The notes below the pieces were generated by a model that saw only the letters and a list, made by a program, of their open reading frames with translations, ran no database searches and was not told the DNA's origin. The position numbers and the translations under genes were made by a program. 64,000 nucleotides of DNA from Streptomyces scabiei 87.22 (GTDB taxonomy: Bacteria; Actinomycetota; Actinomycetes; Streptomycetales; Streptomycetaceae): contig NC_013929.1 of assembly GCF_000091305.1 (NCBI RefSeq), forward strand, positions 682,001 to 746,000, read 5' to 3'. Each line of letters starts with the position of its first letter. Positions within the stretch are counted from its first letter, which is position 1. Shown here one piece after another: positions 23,750-32,030 of the stretch.

Positions 23750-25519
23750 TCATGAGACGGCGCCGGCGAACCCCTCGTCGGTGAGCCAGCGTTGGGACCT
23801 GCGGACCCGGTCCTGCGGAACGGGCTCCAGGAGGATGACCGCCCCCTCGGCCCGGCGCACCGGCGTCACGGCCACGCCGGGCTCGGCGACGAGCGTGAGC
23901 AGTCCGTCGGACGCCAGGGCGTAACGCGTGTCCGCCGACTCCTCTCCGGCCGTGGCGTCCTCTTCGGCCGTGGCGTTCCCTCCGGCCGTGGTGCCCTCAC
24001 CGTTCGCCGGCTCCTCGCCCTCCTCCGTGGCCGCGCACGGCCGCAGGGCCACGGTGCCCTGGGGCTCGGCGTTCAGACACAGTTCGGGAGCCGCCTGGTT
24101 CCGCAGGCGCCCCTCTCCGTCCCACCGCCACAGCTGGCTCGCCGACCCCTCGCACCGGGCCGTCACCGCGGGAGTACCCAGCACCGCGGCCGAGCCGCGC
24201 AGGTCGAGGCAGAGCCCCGTCCGCACATTCCGCAACCGCGTCGCCGGGGCCTCGTTCCCACCCGGGGAAGAGGACGTGTCCGGGGGCGTGTCCGGGGCCG
24301 GAGCAACGCCGGACGGCGCGGAGGCGGTCGCGGACGGACTCGGCGTCGGCACGGCCACCGAACCGCCCACCGTCTCGCTGTCGCCGCCGGCTCCGCCCAG
24401 GGCCATCGGAGACGCCGCAATCACCCCGCACAGCAGCACCCCCAGGGCGGCCGGCAGCGGCCACCGGAGCCGCCGCGGCGCGGAACGGTCCCCCTCCGCG
24501 GGCCGGGCCTGCGCCTGAGCGGGCCGCGCGGTGGGCTCCGGCCGGGCGTCGTCCGATACCCGGGCGGGGGCGTCGGCCGACGGTCCCGGCCGCTCCCGAC
24601 GGACGGGCCGCGTCGCGAGGTAGTCCGCCGCGCGGAATCCCAGGACCGCCTCCGCGAGCAGCGCGGGGAGCCGTTCCGGCGACTGGTCGAGCTGGTCGAC
24701 GGCCGCCCGGCAGTAGGAGCAGCCGTCGAGATGGTCGCGTACCTCCGCCATCACCTCCGTGGCTCCCCGGCGGGCGTGGACGTCGATGAGCCGGTGCAGG
24801 CGGCGGCAGCGCTCGTCGCGAGCGCGGTCGAGATGCAGGCGTCCGCACGCGTCGCGCAGCTGGGTGCGGGCGCGTTCGGGGTTCAGCAGGGCGGGGTCCG
24901 CGCCGAGCAGGGCGGCGACCGTCCCGATGTCCTCGGCCTCGACGACGGTGTGCCACAGCAGCGTCTGGGCGCGGTGCGGCAGGTTGTGGAAGGCGCGCAG
25001 GACCAGACTCCTGGCACCGCTCCCCCGGTCCCCGCCGGGCAGGGGCCGGCGGGCGTCGCCGGCCAGGTCGCCCCGCAGATCGGGGTGGAGGGAGGAGCGC
25101 CTGTCGTCCGCGTTCCACTCCCCGGCGGCGTCGAGGACCGCGGAGAGCAGGCGCGGCCGCCACGGGAAGTCCGCGCCGGCATGGGCCGCCACGTCGCCGT
25201 GGGTGGTCCGGAAGGCCAGACCGGCCAGCCGTTCCGCGGTCCCCCGGTCCTGCTCCGCGCCCGGGTTCCGCTCCACGCACAGGGACGCGTACCGCAGGAC
25301 CGACGTGCCGTGCAGTGCCAGCAGTTCAGCGGCCGAGGGAACCCCGGCTGCGCCCCCGGCCTCCACGGACTCCGTCTGCGCGAACTCCGCGGGCACGACG
25401 GGCTCGTGGCCCACGTCCGAGAACTCCGCGGGCACGGCGGGCTCATGACCCACCTCCCCGCCGGGCGCCACACGCCCTCGTCCGCCGTGCGGAGCCGCCA
25501 CCACGGGAGCACCATCCAT
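23750..25519 (-). CDS. Membrane protein with sigma-region-4-like, zinc anti-sigma and ricin-type lectin parts
   Basis: A 589-residue modular protein. Residues 66-235 are helical and include FHNLPHRAQTLLWHTVVEAE...IGTVAALLGADPALLNPERARTQLRDAC, which resembles sigma-70 region 4. HLDGCSYC (263-270) is the H-x3-C-x2-C motif of zinc anti-sigma domains. A membrane helix follows (352-376), then a Ser/Pro/Thr linker and a ricin-type beta-trefoil with SQLWRW (Q-x-W) and paired cysteines. Topology would put the sigma/zinc part inside and the lectin outside. The ATG at 25519 has a GGAGGAGA tract upstream; the first 50 residues contain two VGHEPxVPAEF repeats. Confidence 0.82.
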   Translation of the reverse strand: MDGAPVVAAPHGGRGRVAPGGEVGHEPAVPAEFSDVGHEPVVPAEFAQTESVEAGGAAGVPSAAELLALHGTSVLRYASLCVERNPGAEQDRGTAERLAGLAFRTTHGDVAAHAGADFPWRPRLLSAVLDAAGEWNADDRRSSLHPDLRGDLAGDARRPLPGGDRGSGARSLVLRAFHNLPHRAQTLLWHTVVEAEDIGTVAALLGADPALLNPERARTQLRDACGRLHLDRARDERCRRLHRLIDVHARRGATEVMAEVRDHLDGCSYCRAAVDQLDQSPERLPALLAEAVLGFRAADYLATRPVRRERPGPSADAPARVSDDARPEPTARPAQAQARPAEGDRSAPRRLRWPLPAALGVLLCGVIAASPMALGGAGGDSETVGGSVAVPTPSPSATASAPSGVAPAPDTPPDTSSSPGGNEAPATRLRNVRTGLCLDLRGSAAVLGTPAVTARCEGSASQLWRWDGEGRLRNQAAPELCLNAEPQGTVALRPCAATEEGEEPANGEGTTAGGNATAEEDATAGEESADTRYALASDGLLTLVAEPGVAVTPVRRAEGAVILLEPVPQDRVRRSQRWLTDEGFAGAVS

Positions 25520-25902
25520 GAATCGGGTCTCCTCCCTGTTCCGTACCGTCGATACGGCCCTCCGCGGCTCCGTGCTCAACGCCCGCGCCGGAAGATCCGG
25601 TCCACTCGCTCGCCCGGAAGTACGTCCCGGCCGGTGACACGGTTCAGCGGTGGACGCCGAACTCCGCCCGAACCGGTGCCGCGCGGACGGCCCTGTTCCC
25701 CCTCCGGGACGGGCGATCCGGTGCCCGGGTCCGGTGCCCGTATCCCGCGTGCGTCCCAGCAGTCCTCCGTCGCCGCAGGTCAGAGACGCGTGACCGTCCC
25801 GGCGTCCCAGCCCGTCTGCCGGGGGTCCTGCCACGGGACGGCCGCTGCCAGCATGAGCGGCGGCCGGAGACCACCGGCCACCGACCAGAGGGGGAACACC
25901 AG
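25520..25902. other. Divergent intergenic region
   Basis: 383 bp between the divergent lectin-tailed protein and lysozyme genes. CCGTA-N7-TACGG (25541-25557) is the only dyad near a start. No gene, tRNA or obvious promoter hexamer was found. Confidence 0.4.
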
Positions 25903-27249
25903 ATGGGACAGAGGACGCTTCTGCGGGGCCTGACCCTCGCCGTGGCAGCGGTCCTGCCCCTGTACGGGCCCACGGCGGTGCAGGCGGCGCCTGCCGCAGT
26001 CACCGCGGTGGCGGTCTGCGGGCACACGAGCGCACAGCCCACGCTGCAGCGGGGATCGACAGGGGACCCGACGTCCGAGGCGCAGTGCCAGCTGAACCTC
26101 GCGACGAAGCCGAGCCGGTACACGCCGATCGCGGCGGACGGCACGTACGGGGCGGCGACGGAGGCGCGCGTCAGGGACTTCCAGCGGTGCGCCGGACTCG
26201 GCGTGGACGGGGTGCTAGGCCCCAACACCTGGTCCGCGCTGAACAGTTGGGCCGAGCAACCGCGCACCTGCGCCGACCGGGGCGCCTCGGGCACCGCGCA
26301 GACGGCCGTGTGCGGCCACACCGACACGCGCCCCACGCTGCGGAAGGGCGCGAAGGGCGTCGAGGTCGAGGAGGTGCAGTGCCGGCTGAACCTGGCCATG
26401 GAACCCTTCCACTACCCGCCGCTGTCGATCGACGGCGACTTCGGGGGCGGGACCGAGTCCCGGATCGTCGAGTTCCAGCACTGCGCCAACCTCGGCGCCG
26501 ACGGCGTCGTGGGCCCGAACACCTGGGCGAAGCTGGTGGACTGGTCCGGCCGTGACACGTACTGCACCCCGCCCCGCCCGGCCGGCTACCCGATCGACGG
26601 CCTGGACACGGCCAAGTACCAGCACCCGGGCGGCGCGCCGATCGACTGGAAGGCCGTACGGGCCTCGGGGGTGGAGTTCGCGACGGTCAAGGCCACCCGG
26701 GGCCTGAACGTCACCGACGACTACCTCACCGCCGACCTCCAGGGGGCCCGGGCGGCGGGGCTGGCCGTGGCGCCGTACCACTTCTACACGGGCACGTCGG
26801 CCGACACGGGTGGCGCGCAGGCCGACCGGTTCATCGCCGCCGTGCGGGCGACCGGCTACACCGGGCAGCGGGCGGGCGACCTGCCCCCGATCTTCGACCT
26901 GGAGCGGATGGACGACGGCAGCGGCCGTTGTCCCACCTTCGGGACCGTGGACGACGCCAAGGTCTGGCTCGACCGGGTGGAGGCGGCTTTCGGCCGCACT
27001 CCGATGATCTACACGCAGAAGTCCTTCCTGGACGACTGCCTGGGCTCCACCACCGCCTTCGCCCGCTATCCGCTGCAACTCGCGGACTACCGCCAGTCGA
27101 TCACCCAGCCGCCCCTGCCGAAGGGCTCGGCGGCCTGGGCGATGTGGCAGTACACCGACGCCGCGATCTTCCCCGGCATCAAAGCCCCGGCGACCGCGGA
27201 CGTGTTCAACGGCACGCAGGCCGACCTGGACCGACTGGCCAACCGGTGA
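25903..27249 (+). CDS. GH25 lysozyme with two peptidoglycan-binding domains
   Basis: A 448-residue secreted muramidase. A signal peptide (1-29) is followed by two PG_binding_1-type repeats (about 38-118 and 137-216), each with CGHT at the start, an FQ(R/H)C helix and (V/A)DGVxGPNTW at the end. The GH25 barrel spans about 228-448, with GLDTAKYQHP (Asp235) and PPIFDLERMD (Asp332, Glu334) as catalytic acids. It should cleave MurNAc-GlcNAc bonds outside the cell. It heads a run of four plus-strand exported genes with short gaps, probably one transcription unit. Confidence 0.95.
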   Translation: MGQRTLLRGLTLAVAAVLPLYGPTAVQAAPAAVTAVAVCGHTSAQPTLQRGSTGDPTSEAQCQLNLATKPSRYTPIAADGTYGAATEARVRDFQRCAGLGVDGVLGPNTWSALNSWAEQPRTCADRGASGTAQTAVCGHTDTRPTLRKGAKGVEVEEVQCRLNLAMEPFHYPPLSIDGDFGGGTESRIVEFQHCANLGADGVVGPNTWAKLVDWSGRDTYCTPPRPAGYPIDGLDTAKYQHPGGAPIDWKAVRASGVEFATVKATRGLNVTDDYLTADLQGARAAGLAVAPYHFYTGTSADTGGAQADRFIAAVRATGYTGQRAGDLPPIFDLERMDDGSGRCPTFGTVDDAKVWLDRVEAAFGRTPMIYTQKSFLDDCLGSTTAFARYPLQLADYRQSITQPPLPKGSAAWAMWQYTDAAIFPGIKAPATADVFNGTQADLDRLANR

Positions 27250-27286
27250 TCCCGCCCGTGGCCATCGCCCTACCGAGGAGAACACC

Positions 27287-27667
27287 ATGACCGACCGCCT
27301 CTCCCGCGCGGCCCTCGTCGCCGTGCTCGCCGTCCTGGGCTTCGTCGTCCCGGCGCCCGCCTCGGCCGCCGCCGCCACGAGCTGCTACGGCGGAGCGGTC
27401 ACGGTCCGCTACGGGGAGGTCCGCGACTTCGGCCCGTACGTGACCACGAGCCGCTGCACGGACATCAACATGCGGATGACCGGCGGCGACGCCGACTTCG
27501 GCTGGGCCTGCGTGAAGTTCGCGCGGGCCGGCGGCTGCAACTACTGGACCAAGATCGGCCGCAGCTGGACGACCATCGCCACCGACGTCCTCAACGGGAC
27601 CACATTCACCGTGCCCAACGGCGTGGACCTGGAGGGCAGTTCCGCCACCTTCCAGATCGCCTTCTGA
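27287..27667 (+). CDS. Small secreted protein, paralog A (SCYGG family)
   Basis: A 126-residue exported protein with a signal peptide (1-29) and a mature domain of about 95 residues. It shares with the next protein a start ATSCYGGA, the block TTSRCTDINMRMT and a C-terminal WTTIATDVLNGTTF. Four cysteines (SCYGG, SRC, WAC, GGC) probably form two disulfides. I do not recognise the family. It lies between a lysozyme and a muropeptide carboxypeptidase, so a role at the cell wall is the simplest inference. Confidence 0.8.
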   Translation: MTDRLSRAALVAVLAVLGFVVPAPASAAAATSCYGGAVTVRYGEVRDFGPYVTTSRCTDINMRMTGGDADFGWACVKFARAGGCNYWTKIGRSWTTIATDVLNGTTFTVPNGVDLEGSSATFQIAF

Positions 27668-27699
27668 CGTCTCGCCCACTTCACCGAACGGAGACCGCC

Positions 27700-28113
27700 A
27701 TGATCAGGACCCGAGCGCTCGCCTCGGCTCTCGTCACCGTGGCCGCACTGCTGGCGGCAGGTGCCGCGCCCGCCGCCGCACAGTCCTCGGCCGCGGCGAC
27801 CAGCTGCTACGGCGGCGCGAAGAACCTCAACTACCGCTACCAGGTGGGCCCCAAGGACTACGGGCCGTTCACCACGTCCTCCCGGTGCGGTGACATCAAC
27901 ATGCGGCTCACCACGGACAACGGCGCATTCCTCTACGCCTGTGTGGTGTTCGTCGACCACACCACCAGGTGCAACCACGACAACACGTACTCCCTCCACG
28001 GCACCCCGTGGGCGACGGTCGCCACCGATGTCAGGGACGGCACCCGCTTCGTTCTGCGCGTCGGCCCCTACGACACCGACGCGCAGAACGTGAACTTCCA
28101 GCTCGCCTACTGA
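27700..28113 (+). CDS. Small secreted protein, paralog B (SCYGG family)
   Basis: A 137-residue exported protein clearly duplicated from its neighbour: signal peptide 1-27, then ATSCYGGAKNLNYRYQVG, TTSSRCGDINMRLTTD, YACVVFVDHTTRCNHD and WATVATDVRDGTRFVLRVG. Cysteine number and spacing are conserved relative to paralog A, while the loops differ, including an insertion after RCNHD. The ATG at 27700 has an ACGGAGA tract upstream. Two adjacent copies imply a local tandem duplication. Confidence 0.8.
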   Translation: MIRTRALASALVTVAALLAAGAAPAAAQSSAAATSCYGGAKNLNYRYQVGPKDYGPFTTSSRCGDINMRLTTDNGAFLYACVVFVDHTTRCNHDNTYSLHGTPWATVATDVRDGTRFVLRVGPYDTDAQNVNFQLAY

Positions 28114-28171
28114 CCTCCTTCCGCACCGCCCGCCCCACCGTTCACCACCGTTCCGGAAAGGTACGACCCAG

Positions 28172-28921
28172 ATGACCTCCTCCTTCCGCCCGTTCGACCG
28201 CCGCAGCCTGCTGCGGGGCACCGTGGCCGCCGGCGCCGGCCTCGCGTTCGGACAGCTGCTGTTCTCGGGCACCGCGCAGGCCTACGCGTGGTCGCGCACC
28301 ATGAACCAGGGCGACAGCGGCGCCGACGTGACCGAACTGCAGGTCAGGGTCGCCGGCTGGGCCGCCGACAGCCCGAGCCACAGCCGGGTCGGCGTCGACG
28401 GGGACTTCGGCCCCGGCACGGCCGCGGCCGTCCGCAGGTTCCAGGCGGCGTACGGTCTCACCGCCGACGGCGTCGCCGGCCCCAACACCCAGGCGAAGCT
28501 CAACGCGCTGGAGCAGTCGGACGGTTCCACGGCCCACTTCAACTGGAGCGAGTTCGTGGACCAGTCCAGCGGCACCTTCAACGGCGGCAAGGCGAGCGCC
28601 GCGCAGGTGAAGGAGAACGCCCGCCGCTGCATGTACAAGCTGGAGGCGCTGCGCAAGAAGCTGGGCGACAAGCCGATCACGGTCAACTCCGGCTTCCGGA
28701 GCATCGCGCACAACGCCGAGATCGGCGGGGCCAGTGACAGCATGCACCTGTACGGCACCGCGGCCGACCTCGACGTGCCCGGCGTCGCCACCAAGACCGT
28801 CTACCAGAAGGCGGAGACCTGTGGGTTCTCCGGGCTGGAGCGGTACACCGTCGACCACCAGCACGTCGACAGCCGGGCGGACCTCGGCCGCGACTGGTGG
28901 TGGGAGAGCGGCACGGTCTGA
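28172..28921 (+). CDS. Tat-exported M15-type D-Ala-D-Ala carboxypeptidase with peptidoglycan-binding domain
   Basis: A 249-residue enzyme. The N-terminus FDRRSLLRGTVAAGAG is a Tat signal. A PG_binding_1 domain (about 45-110, VGVDGDFGPGTAAAVRRFQ) precedes a peptidase M15 domain (about 120-249) with the zinc ligands in SMHLYGTAADLDV (H-x6-D) and VDHQHVD. This is the architecture of the Streptomyces albus G DD-peptidase, which trims the terminal D-Ala of stem peptides. It closes the lysozyme run and is followed by a strong bidirectional hairpin. Confidence 0.92.
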   Translation: MTSSFRPFDRRSLLRGTVAAGAGLAFGQLLFSGTAQAYAWSRTMNQGDSGADVTELQVRVAGWAADSPSHSRVGVDGDFGPGTAAAVRRFQAAYGLTADGVAGPNTQAKLNALEQSDGSTAHFNWSEFVDQSSGTFNGGKASAAQVKENARRCMYKLEALRKKLGDKPITVNSGFRSIAHNAEIGGASDSMHLYGTAADLDVPGVATKTVYQKAETCGFSGLERYTVDHQHVDSRADLGRDWWWESGTV

Positions 28922-28946
28922 GGCCGTCCGCCCCTGATCACAGGAA

Positions 28947-28990
28947 CCGGGAGGGCCGGGTGCCGCGGCGGCGGTGCCCGGCCCTCCCGG
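28947..28990. terminator. Bidirectional hairpin terminator
   Basis: A perfect 14-bp stem (28947-28960 and 28977-28990) with a 16-base loop lies between convergent genes ending at 28921 and 28994. Confidence 0.8.
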
Positions 28991-28993
28991 GCC

Positions 28994-30124
28994 TCAGCTC
29001 TTCTTGGGAGTGTCCTTCAGCGCGGCCTCGCAGGCGGGCCAGTCGTGAAAGTCGCGCCGCACGCTCCACAGCCGGTGGGCCGCCTCGATGTTCCACTCCG
29101 GGTCGAAGGCCCGTCGCGGTGTGCCGTCCAGCTCCCGCAGGCTGGCGTCGGAGATCTGGAACACGCCCCAGTTGCGGCTGCCGTTGGTGTTGGGCAGCAC
29201 CCACAGCGGGTCGAGGAACGACGCGCAGCGGGCGATCGCCACGGCGGTGCCGGGATCCTCGACGAACACCTGACGGATCCGCTTCGTCACCTTGTCCGGC
29301 GACCAGCTCGCCATGCGCACCTTGCCCGCGTAGAGCGCCTTCTTCGTGGCGTCGTCGACGACGCTGCGGGCCGACACGCCCGCCAGCACCTGGAACGCGG
29401 TCAGCCGGCGCAGGGTCTCCGGACCGAAGTCCCCGTCGACGGCGAGGCGGCCCCCGGCCCGGGTCAGCAGGACCTGCACCTCGCGTACGCACGCGTCGTG
29501 CTGTCCCATGCTCACCGACGCGCAGGCGGGCGAGTACAGCAGCCTGTCGTCGGACGGCGGCGAGGCTCCGGCCGGAGCCCCGGCCGGCCACCACACCAGG
29601 CCGGCGACCAGCGTCGCCACGACCACGGCGGCCAGGAGCGCGAAACGGGAGGCGAGTCTCTCGGTGATCCGGGACCGCGGCGACCGCCCGGGCCCGCCGC
29701 CGACGGTCTCCGGCGCGGCGGTGTCGTCCGGGGAACGCTCCGCCGACGTGGCGGCCTCCGGGGCGGCGCCGTCCGGGAGGGCGGTCTCCGGGGCGGGCCC
29801 GCGCTCGGCGGGCGCCCCGGGCCCGGCGCTCGCGTCCGCCGTCGCGGGCGGCGCGTCCCGCTCGGTGTCCGCCAGCGCCCACAGCCGGTGCAGTTCGCGC
29901 AGTTCCTCCGCGCCGGCGCCGCACACCTTGGCGAAGGCGTGCACGACCCGGTAGTCCGTCGGCACGCTCAGTCCGGAGCAGTACCGGTGCAGGCTGGAGC
30001 CGCTGACACCGGCCTCCTTGCCGAGGCGGTCGTAGCCCCGGCCACTGCGGTCCTTCAGCATCCGAAGGCAGGCGGCAAACTTTTCCGCATGCGGAGAGGC
30101 ACCCACACGTCCACCCTTGCTCAA
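28994..30124 (-). CDS. Transmembrane HTH protein with extracellular peptidoglycan-binding and lysozyme-like domains
   Basis: A 376-residue one-component-type protein. An XRE-like helix-turn-helix occupies residues 14-80 (YDRLGKEAGVSGSSLHRYCS), an Ala/Pro/Glu linker follows, and one membrane helix spans 161-179. Outside lie a PG_binding_1-like domain (205-265, LAVDGDFGPETLRRLTAFQ) and a lysozyme-like domain (about 290-365) with NGSRNWGVFQISD. In active relatives that domain begins RCES; here it reads RCAS, so the catalytic Glu is Ala301 (codon 29222-29224). It converges on the cell-wall hydrolase operon. TTG 30124 is used; GTG 30106, with a better AAGG spacing, is an alternative. Confidence 0.82.
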   Translation of the reverse strand: MSKGGRVGASPHAEKFAACLRMLKDRSGRGYDRLGKEAGVSGSSLHRYCSGLSVPTDYRVVHAFAKVCGAGAEELRELHRLWALADTERDAPPATADASAGPGAPAERGPAPETALPDGAAPEAATSAERSPDDTAAPETVGGGPGRSPRSRITERLASRFALLAAVVVATLVAGLVWWPAGAPAGASPPSDDRLLYSPACASVSMGQHDACVREVQVLLTRAGGRLAVDGDFGPETLRRLTAFQVLAGVSARSVVDDATKKALYAGKVRMASWSPDKVTKRIRQVFVEDPGTAVAIARCASFLDPLWVLPNTNGSRNWGVFQISDASLRELDGTPRRAFDPEWNIEAAHRLWSVRRDFHDWPACEAALKDTPKKS

Positions 30125-30280
30125 GCCCCTACTGACGGGGAGAAGCTACACCGCCGAGGGACGTGCGCGTGCCCGTTCACTGCGGGAAAATGACCGCCAA
30201 CAGCCTTGTGCATGACGGTATTTGAAAGAAAGTCAACCTGGCCAGGGCGGTCCGGGCCGGGCCGGCGGGAGCCGTCCTCG

Positions 30281-31921
30281 TCACGCGTTGAGCGCGGCGA
30301 GCACCACGGACCTGGCCTCCTCCTGGACACGGCGCAGGTGGTCGGGGCCGAGGAAGGACTCCGCGTAGATCTTGTAGACGTCCTCCGTGCCCGAAGGGCG
30401 GGCCGCGAACCAGGCGTTGTCGGTGCCGACCTTGATGCCGCCGAGGGCGGCGCCGTTGCCCGGAGCCTCGGTGAGGACCGAGGTGACCCGCTCCCCGGCG
30501 AGGGTGTCGGCGGTGACCTGACGGGGCGAGAGCCGGGCCAGCAGCGCCTTCTCCTCGCGGGAGGCGGGGGCGTCGACGCGGGCGTAGGCGGGGGCGCCGA
30601 AGCGGTCGGTGAGCGCGGTGTAGTGCTGCGAGGGGGTCCGGCCGGTGACGGCCGTGATCTCGGAGGCGAGCAGCGCCAGGATGATGCCGTCCTTGTCGGT
30701 GGTCCACACCGATCCGTCGCGGCGCAGGAAGGACGCGCCGGCCGACTCCTCACCGCCGAAACCGAGCGTCCCGCCGGACAGGCCGTCGACGAACCACTTG
30801 AATCCGACGGGGACTTCGACCAGACGCCGGCCGACGTCGGCGGCGACCCGGTCGATCATGGAGGAGGACACCAGGGTCTTGCCGATCCCGGCGGCCTCGG
30901 GCCACCGCTCCCGGTGCGCGAAGAGGTAGGAGATCGCCACCGCCAGATAGTGGTTGGGGTTCATCAGGCCCGCGTCCCGGGTGACGATGCCGTGCCGGTC
31001 GGCGTCGGCGTCGTTGCCGGTGGAGATGTCGAACCGGTCGCGCCGCTCGATGAGCGAGGCCATGGCGTGGGGCGAGGAGCAGTCCATACGGATCTTGCCG
31101 TCCCAGTCCAGCGTCATGAACCGCCAGGTGGGGTCGGTGAGCGGGTTCACCACCGTCAGGTCGAGCCGGTGCTCCTCGGCGATCCGGCCCCAGTAGGCGA
31201 CGGAGGCACCGCCCAGCGGATCGGCGCCGATGCGCACACCGGCGGACCGGATCGCGTCCAGGTCCAGCACGTTCGGCAGGTCGGCGGTGTAGGCGCCGAG
31301 GAAGTCGTGGCGACCGGTGCCGGGCGCGGCCAGGGCGCGGGTGTACGGGATACGGCGTACGTCCTTCAGGCCACCGGTGATGATCTCGTTGGCCCGGTCC
31401 TGGATCCACGAGGTGGCCTCGGAGCCGGCGGGGCCGCCGCTCGGCGGGTTGTACTTGAAGCCGCCGTCGGCGGGCGGGTTGTGCGAGGGGGTGACCACCA
31501 CACCGTCGGCGAGACCGGACGTACGGCCGCGGTTGTGGGCGAGGATGGCGTGCGAGACCGCCGGGGTGGGTGTGTAGCCGTCGGCCTGGTCGATGAGGAC
31601 GCTCACGTCGTTGGCGGCGAACACCTCCAGGGCCGTGATCCGGGCGGGCTCGGACAGGGCATGGGTGTCGGCGCCGAGGAAGAGGGGGCCGTCGGTGCCC
31701 TGCGCGGTGCGGTACTCGCAGATCGCCTGGCTGGTGGCGGCGATGTGGTCGTCGTTGAACGCGGCCGCGAGGGAGGAACCGCGGTGTCCCGAGGTGCCGA
31801 AGGCGACCCGTTGCCCGGGCTCGGCCGGGTCGGGGTGGAGTGCGTAGTACGCCGTGACCAGGCGGGCCACATCGACGAGATCCTCGGGTCCGGCGACCTG
31901 TCCTGCTCGCGCGTCCTGCAT
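30281..31921 (-). CDS. pgm: Phosphoglucomutase (alpha-D-glucose specific)
   Basis: A 546-residue cytoplasmic enzyme, the same length as E. coli Pgm, interconverting glucose 1- and 6-phosphate. The phosphoserine loop is [13 protein letters not shown], the metal loop [10 protein letters not shown], the sugar-binding loop [11 protein letters not shown] and the phosphate-binding loop [15 protein letters not shown]. The N-terminus ([12 protein letters not shown]) is also characteristic. The ATG at 31921 follows GGAGG by eight bases. It is monocistronic here and links glycogen/trehalose and cell-wall sugar supply to glycolysis. Confidence 0.96.
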   Translation of the reverse strand: MQDARAGQVAGPEDLVDVARLVTAYYALHPDPAEPGQRVAFGTSGHRGSSLAAAFNDDHIAATSQAICEYRTAQGTDGPLFLGADTHALSEPARITALEVFAANDVSVLIDQADGYTPTPAVSHAILAHNRGRTSGLADGVVVTPSHNPPADGGFKYNPPSGGPAGSEATSWIQDRANEIITGGLKDVRRIPYTRALAAPGTGRHDFLGAYTADLPNVLDLDAIRSAGVRIGADPLGGASVAYWGRIAEEHRLDLTVVNPLTDPTWRFMTLDWDGKIRMDCSSPHAMASLIERRDRFDISTGNDADADRHGIVTRDAGLMNPNHYLAVAISYLFAHRERWPEAAGIGKTLVSSSMIDRVAADVGRRLVEVPVGFKWFVDGLSGGTLGFGGEESAGASFLRRDGSVWTTDKDGIILALLASEITAVTGRTPSQHYTALTDRFGAPAYARVDAPASREEKALLARLSPRQVTADTLAGERVTSVLTEAPGNGAALGGIKVGTDNAWFAARPSGTEDVYKIYAESFLGPDHLRRVQEEARSVVLAALNA

Positions 31922-32030
31922 GTCCCGTTCCTCCGCACTGGCCGACCGTTGGGTTCGGCCCCCATTCTCCCCCGCCGGGCCGGTCGGCACGCACGCGTAC
32001 CGGCCGGCCGTCGTCCTGGGCCGGGGTGGG

